Position numbers and translations under genes: made by a program. Shown in pieces: positions 6,256 to 8,911 of a DNA stretch of 8,911 nt. The notes under the pieces are model-generated. The model was not told where the DNA came from and did no database searches. It saw only the letters and a program-made list of their open reading frames with translations. The DNA is from Candidatus Kuenenia stuttgartensis (GTDB lineage: Bacteria; Planctomycetota; Planctomycetia; Isosphaerales; Isosphaeraceae). How positions within the stretch are numbered: position 1 is the first letter of the stretch; each line of letters begins with the position of its first letter. Location: positions 1 through 8,911 of the forward strand of contig CAMCFM010000140.1 in the NCBI GenBank assembly GCA_945874095.1, written 5' to 3'.

Positions 6256-7452
6256 GTGAAATTCATGACGGTTCTGCCAGATACAGTCACTCCAAAAATC
6301 AATCAGCGTCTATTTCAAAGCGCGTTGGTTTTATCGGTATTTCATTTATTGATATTGATCCTGGGTTCACGATTTTTTGATCTGGAACGATCGGAGAATC
6401 GCAATCAGCCCAGAGACATGGCGATTGCAATCATAAAAGCGGAGTCGCCTGAATGGGCCCAGCGGTGGTATCACTGGGATGCATTATGGTTTGTGCATTT
6501 AAGCCGGTTTGGATATCAATTGCAGAGAGATTCTGAAGGCAACATTGGCCAGTCGAATATTGCATTTCCACCGGGCCTGTCACTAATCATTCAGGGCCTG
6601 GATCAAATTGGGATCAATCCGTGGTCAGGCGTATTGATCATCAACCTATTTGCAGGCATTATGGCAAGTCTTGGGCTGGGTTTGCTGGCATATCAGATCA
6701 CAGGCTCGCAAAAAAACGCTCAATGGTCGATGGTCGCAATGACAGTCTGGCCGTGGCATTTATTTATGGTCGCGCCTTATCAGGAATCCATAGGAATGGC
6801 CTGCGCATTTTGGGCTCTATATTTCGGAACGCTCCATAAAGTTGGGCCAGCTTTTTTCCTCTCGTTCATTTCAGGCATATTTCGGCTGAATGCGGTTGGA
6901 TTTTTTGGAGGCTTAATATTAGGTGCCTGCCTGGAAATGCTGCTAAAGAAATCATCAAAAAAAACATTGCGATGGGTGTTGATCGGATCAGGACCGATTC
7001 TGGCATGGTTATTCTTACTCGGCTATTTTCAATTCAAGTTCGGGGATGCCCGGATTGGGGTCTCGATACAATCGGCCTGGGGACGCCATGAACCGACTAT
7101 CGGAGGGGTGTTGCAGAGCCTGTTTCAACCGGCCCTTCAAAATAAAATGACGGGTTCAGCATGGCTTGACTGGTGTGCCGTCTGGTTTGTCATGGTTTTG
7201 GTCGTATCCACGGTGTGGACAAAATTGGGACCAGTTTGGTCGATGTCACTGATTGGCCTTCTGGTTCAATCACTTTCGACGGGTTCCGTGATGAGCTTTG
7301 GCCGATTGATGCTTCTTGGGGCACCACTATTTGTGGGTTTGGGGGTGATTGCTGAAAGTCGGCCACGATTGGCATTGGTGCTATCCGCATTTTCTGGTTT
7401 GATCCAGATCATCCTGTTCTGGAGATTCGGCCACGGCCAATTCGGAGGATAA
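6256..7452 (+). CDS. PIG-V/GT76-like membrane mannosyltransferase
   Basis: This is a polytopic membrane protein of 398 residues with about nine or ten hydrophobic segments. WYHWDALWFVHLSRFGY (71-87) then SNIAFPPGL (100-108) match the PIG-V family pattern, in which a Trp-Asp pair and a phenylalanine-proline loop follow the first membrane helix. APYQES (173-178) matches the family's AP-YTES-like motif, and TGSVMSFGRLMLLGAPLF (342-359) its C-terminal arginine motif. Eukaryotic PIG-V adds the second mannose of GPI anchors; bacterial relatives are taken to be polyprenyl-phosphate-sugar-dependent transferases of unknown acceptor. The GTG at 6256 has AGGCGG 4 nt upstream; an ATG at 6265 is the alternative. 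The gene begins 37 bp after ftsY and is probably in its transcript. By eye it is more AT-rich, with more TTT, ATT and CAA codons, than its neighbours. The exact family assignment is moderately sure. Confidence 0.7.
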   Translation: MKFMTVLPDTVTPKINQRLFQSALVLSVFHLLILILGSRFFDLERSENRNQPRDMAIAIIKAESPEWAQRWYHWDALWFVHLSRFGYQLQRDSEGNIGQSNIAFPPGLSLIIQGLDQIGINPWSGVLIINLFAGIMASLGLGLLAYQITGSQKNAQWSMVAMTVWPWHLFMVAPYQESIGMACAFWALYFGTLHKVGPAFFLSFISGIFRLNAVGFFGGLILGACLEMLLKKSSKKTLRWVLIGSGPILAWLFLLGYFQFKFGDARIGVSIQSAWGRHEPTIGGVLQSLFQPALQNKMTGSAWLDWCAVWFVMVLVVSTVWTKLGPVWSMSLIGLLVQSLSTGSVMSFGRLMLLGAPLFVGLGVIAESRPRLALVLSAFSGLIQIILFWRFGHGQFGG

Positions 7453-7458
7453 AAAAGT

Positions 7459-7480
7459 AGGGTGGGGTGAAGCCCACCTT
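7459..7480. terminator. Hairpin after the mannosyltransferase gene, possible terminator
   Basis: GGTGGG (7461-7466) and CCCACC (7473-7478) pair around a 6-nt loop, extended by an A-T and a G-T pair. On the plus strand it is followed by TTCTTCT, only weakly T-rich. On the minus strand it is followed by CTACTTTTTT, so it may also act there or bidirectionally. It starts 7 bp after the stop codon. The GTAGGGTGGG...CCCACC form resembles dispersed repeat hairpins found in many bacterial genomes. Confidence 0.5.
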
Positions 7481-7550
7481 CTTCTACGGCGAATCACCCA
7501 TTATCGAGACAAACCCGTTTCACAATAATACGTGAACCTATATGAAAATA

Positions 7551-7581
7551 GGCGTGTCCTCTTAATCGGCATGTCCTCGTA
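7551..7581 (+). repeat. Imperfect direct repeat, 17-bp period
   Basis: GGCGTGTCCTCTTA (7551-7564) and GGCATGTCCTCGTA (7568-7581) match at 12 of 14 positions. The 17-bp period is somewhat more than one and a half helical turns. They lie about 50 bp upstream of the TTGACA promoter candidate. A regulator-binding role is possible but unsupported. Confidence 0.4.
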
Positions 7582-7629
7582 TTCGCTCGCCCCAACTGTC
7601 ACCCAAAAACGATTCCGAAAGAAATTTGT

Positions 7630-7658
7630 TTGACATAACGTCTCATCTGGTCGAGAAT
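7630..7658 (+). promoter_or_regulatory. Candidate sigma-70-type promoter for the DUF1501 gene
   Basis: An exact TTGACA (7630-7635) is followed after 17 bp by GAGAAT (7653-7658), which matches four of six bases of TATAAT including the key A at position 2 and final T. Transcription would start near 7665, about 125 nt before the DUF1501 start codon. Confidence 0.45.
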
Positions 7659-7663
7659 ACTTT

Positions 7664-7792
7664 ATGACTCTGCCAGCGCAAGATCAGACGCCCAATGTGG
7701 AATGTTTGATTCTGTTCCTTCCGAAACAACACGCCTTGCGAATCTGTTTGCCATTCGATCCTCCCGCCCTATCTGTGGAGCCCCTCTCATGA
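7664..7792 (+). CDS. Possible 42-residue leader ORF overlapping the DUF1501 start
   Basis: An ATG at 7664 opens a 42-codon frame (starting MTLPAQDQTPNV) whose TGA stop at 7790-7792 overlaps the DUF1501 ATG at 7789 as ATGA. That arrangement would allow translational coupling. The start lies at or next to the transcription start expected from the promoter candidate, so it would be nearly leaderless, and no good ribosome-binding site is seen. The peptide has no recognisable motif. Small frames of this size occur by chance, so this is a tentative call. Confidence 0.2.
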   Translation: MTLPAQDQTPNVECLILFLPKQHALRICLPFDPPALSVEPLS

Positions 7793-8911
7793 TGCGTATC
7801 GAACTTGGCCAGACCAGCCCTTATTGCGACCGTCGATCGCGCCGGAGCTTCCTTCAGCTTGGTATCGCCGGTATGGCGTCCGTCGGGCTCCCTGATATCT
7901 TGAAGGCCAAGGCTGCGAATGCCGGAAAGCCTGGTCAAGCCGGCAAGCAGAATTCCGTCATTTTAATTTGGCTTGACGGCGGCCCAAGCCACCTCGATAT
8001 GTATGACATGAAGCCTGACGCCACTGAGCTTTACAGGGGTTTGTGGAAGCCGATCACGACCAAAGTTCCTGGCTTCGACATCACGGAGCTTTATCCAAAA
8101 CAGGCTCAGCACACCGATAAATTCTCGATCGTTCGATCGCTGCATCATGATACTGGCGATCACTTTGCGGCAGCTCACAGAATCCTCACCGCCAAGGCCA
8201 TGGGCGTGAGCGGTGCCAATACCACCCAGCGTTTTCCATCTCTGGGCGCCATCGCTACCCGGCAACGCGTGAACCAGAAGCCCGGTGTTCCACCTTACGC
8301 ATCCGTTCCGGTGGCCAGCAGCGTCGGCTTGGTTCCAGGCTATTTCAGTGGCCAAATGATCGGCATGCAGTACGACCCGTTCCAGACCGGCGGCGATCCG
8401 AACGCTCCTAACTTTTCAGCCAATGATCTGACTCTGTCTCAAGGTCTCTCGATCAAGCGTCTGGAGGATCGTCAAACCTTGATGAGCTCAATGGACGGCG
8501 CCTGTCGCAATTTTGATAACCTGCGGAAAACTCAGGCTGTGGATAAGTTTACGGAACAGGCGTTTGAGCTTGTCACCGGCCCGGCCGCTCGCGATGCGTT
8601 CAAGCTGGATACGGAAGATCCGCGTCTGCGCGATCGTTATGGGCGTCATTCGTGGTCCCAGAGCATGTTGCTGGCCCGCCGGTTGGTCGAAGCGGGCGTC
8701 TCGTTTGTGACGGTCCATTTGGGTGGCTGGGATCACCACTGGGATCTAAAGTCTGGCTATGACAACTATTTGCCGAAAGTGGACGAAGGCGTTGCCGCCC
8801 TGTTTGAAGACTTGGATCAGCGCGGCCTGCTCGATACCACTCTGGTGGTTCTGTGTGGCGAATTCAGCCGAACTCCCAAAATGAACGATGGTGGGAACGG
8901 TGGTCCGGCCG
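7789..8911 (+). CDS. DUF1501 domain protein, Tat-exported (3' end outside window)
   Basis: The first 374 codons of a DUF1501 protein are present without interruption and run off the right edge; the family is usually somewhat over 400 residues. DUF1501 proteins belong with the alkaline phosphatase/sulfatase superfamily, are abundant in Planctomycetes, and have no firmly established substrate. A twin-arginine signal, RRSRRSFLQLG (15-25), leads a hydrophobic stretch and a likely cleavage site near AKAANA (40-45), so export by Tat is expected. The core begins with ILIWLDGGPSHLDMYD (58-73), then SLHHDTGDHFAAAH (117-130), GGWDHHWD (about 312-319) and GEFSRTPK (357-364), the residues thought to build the metal site. 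GGAG 8 nt upstream supports the ATG at 7789; the ATG at 7792 is the alternative. The planctomycete partner gene (DUF1549/DUF1553 cytochrome-like) is not upstream; whether it is downstream cannot be seen. Confidence 0.93.
   Translation, partial: MMRIELGQTSPYCDRRSRRSFLQLGIAGMASVGLPDILKAKAANAGKPGQAGKQNSVILIWLDGGPSHLDMYDMKPDATELYRGLWKPITTKVPGFDITELYPKQAQHTDKFSIVRSLHHDTGDHFAAAHRILTAKAMGVSGANTTQRFPSLGAIATRQRVNQKPGVPPYASVPVASSVGLVPGYFSGQMIGMQYDPFQTGGDPNAPNFSANDLTLSQGLSIKRLEDRQTLMSSMDGACRNFDNLRKTQAVDKFTEQAFELVTGPAARDAFKLDTEDPRLRDRYGRHSWSQSMLLARRLVEAGVSFVTVHLGGWDHHWDLKSGYDNYLPKVDEGVAALFEDLDQRGLLDTTLVVLCGEFSRTPKMNDGGNGGPA

Larger units (their letters stand above)
7453..7788. other. Intergenic region upstream of the DUF1501 gene
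   Basis: This 336-bp stretch has no conserved gene. It holds a hairpin just after the mannosyltransferase stop, an imperfect 14-bp direct repeat (7551-7581), a TTGACA-type promoter candidate (7630-7658) and a possible 42-codon leader ORF ending on the DUF1501 start. Small weak hairpins (CCTAT-N6-ATAGG at 7537-7552) are not called. Confidence 0.7.

Noticed and set aside
6240..7554. 11-bp direct repeat GAAAATAGGCG flanking the mannosyltransferase gene (6240-6250 and 7544-7554), possible insertion scar
   Set aside because: Several exact 11-bp matches are expected by chance in a window of this size, and there are no terminal inverted repeats or transposase.

Overview
The window looks like a chromosomal segment of a planctomycete. 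The strongest clue is the gene running off the right edge, a Tat-exported DUF1501 protein of the type that is highly multiplied in Planctomycetes. A nusB-ftsY pair, weak or absent Shine-Dalgarno sequences in front of several genes and a moderately GC-rich composition fit this. The species cannot be named from the sequence alone. I see no phage, insertion sequence, CRISPR array, tRNA or rRNA.

Layout, left to right. Positions 1-163 hold 3.5 copies of a 46-bp tandem repeat, ending just beyond the 3' end of a minus-strand gene for a polytopic GT39 (ArnT/PMT-like) glycosyltransferase (176-1798). A divergent intergenic region of about 345 bp (1799-2143) with a short dyad separates it from the plus-strand sucC (2144-3391) and sucD (3507-4388), the two subunits of succinyl-CoA synthetase. 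Their unit closes with a strong intrinsic terminator (4412-4448). A new plus-strand cluster follows: nusB (4611-5228, with an unusual acidic Val/Glu/Ala repeat tail), ftsY (5301-6218, a compact NG-only signal-recognition-particle receptor) and a PIG-V/GT76-like membrane mannosyltransferase (6256-7452). A second gene-poor stretch (7453-7788) carries a hairpin, a TTGACA-type promoter candidate, a small direct repeat and a possible 42-codon leader ORF. It leads into the partial DUF1501 gene (7789 to the right edge).

How the genes fit together. sucCD is the substrate-level phosphorylation step of the TCA cycle. nusB (transcription antitermination) and ftsY (co-translational membrane targeting) are growth-linked housekeeping genes that appear to share a transcript. 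The third gene of that cluster and the minus-strand GT39 gene are both GT-C fold membrane enzymes expected to transfer sugars from lipid-phosphate donors on the outer face of the membrane, although they are not adjacent. The window is mostly ordinary housekeeping sequence. The points worth a second look are the NusB tail, an insertion in SucC, the 46-bp repeat array, several intergenic dyads and hairpins, and the possible leader ORF overlapping the DUF1501 start. I did not find a clear novel multi-gene system.
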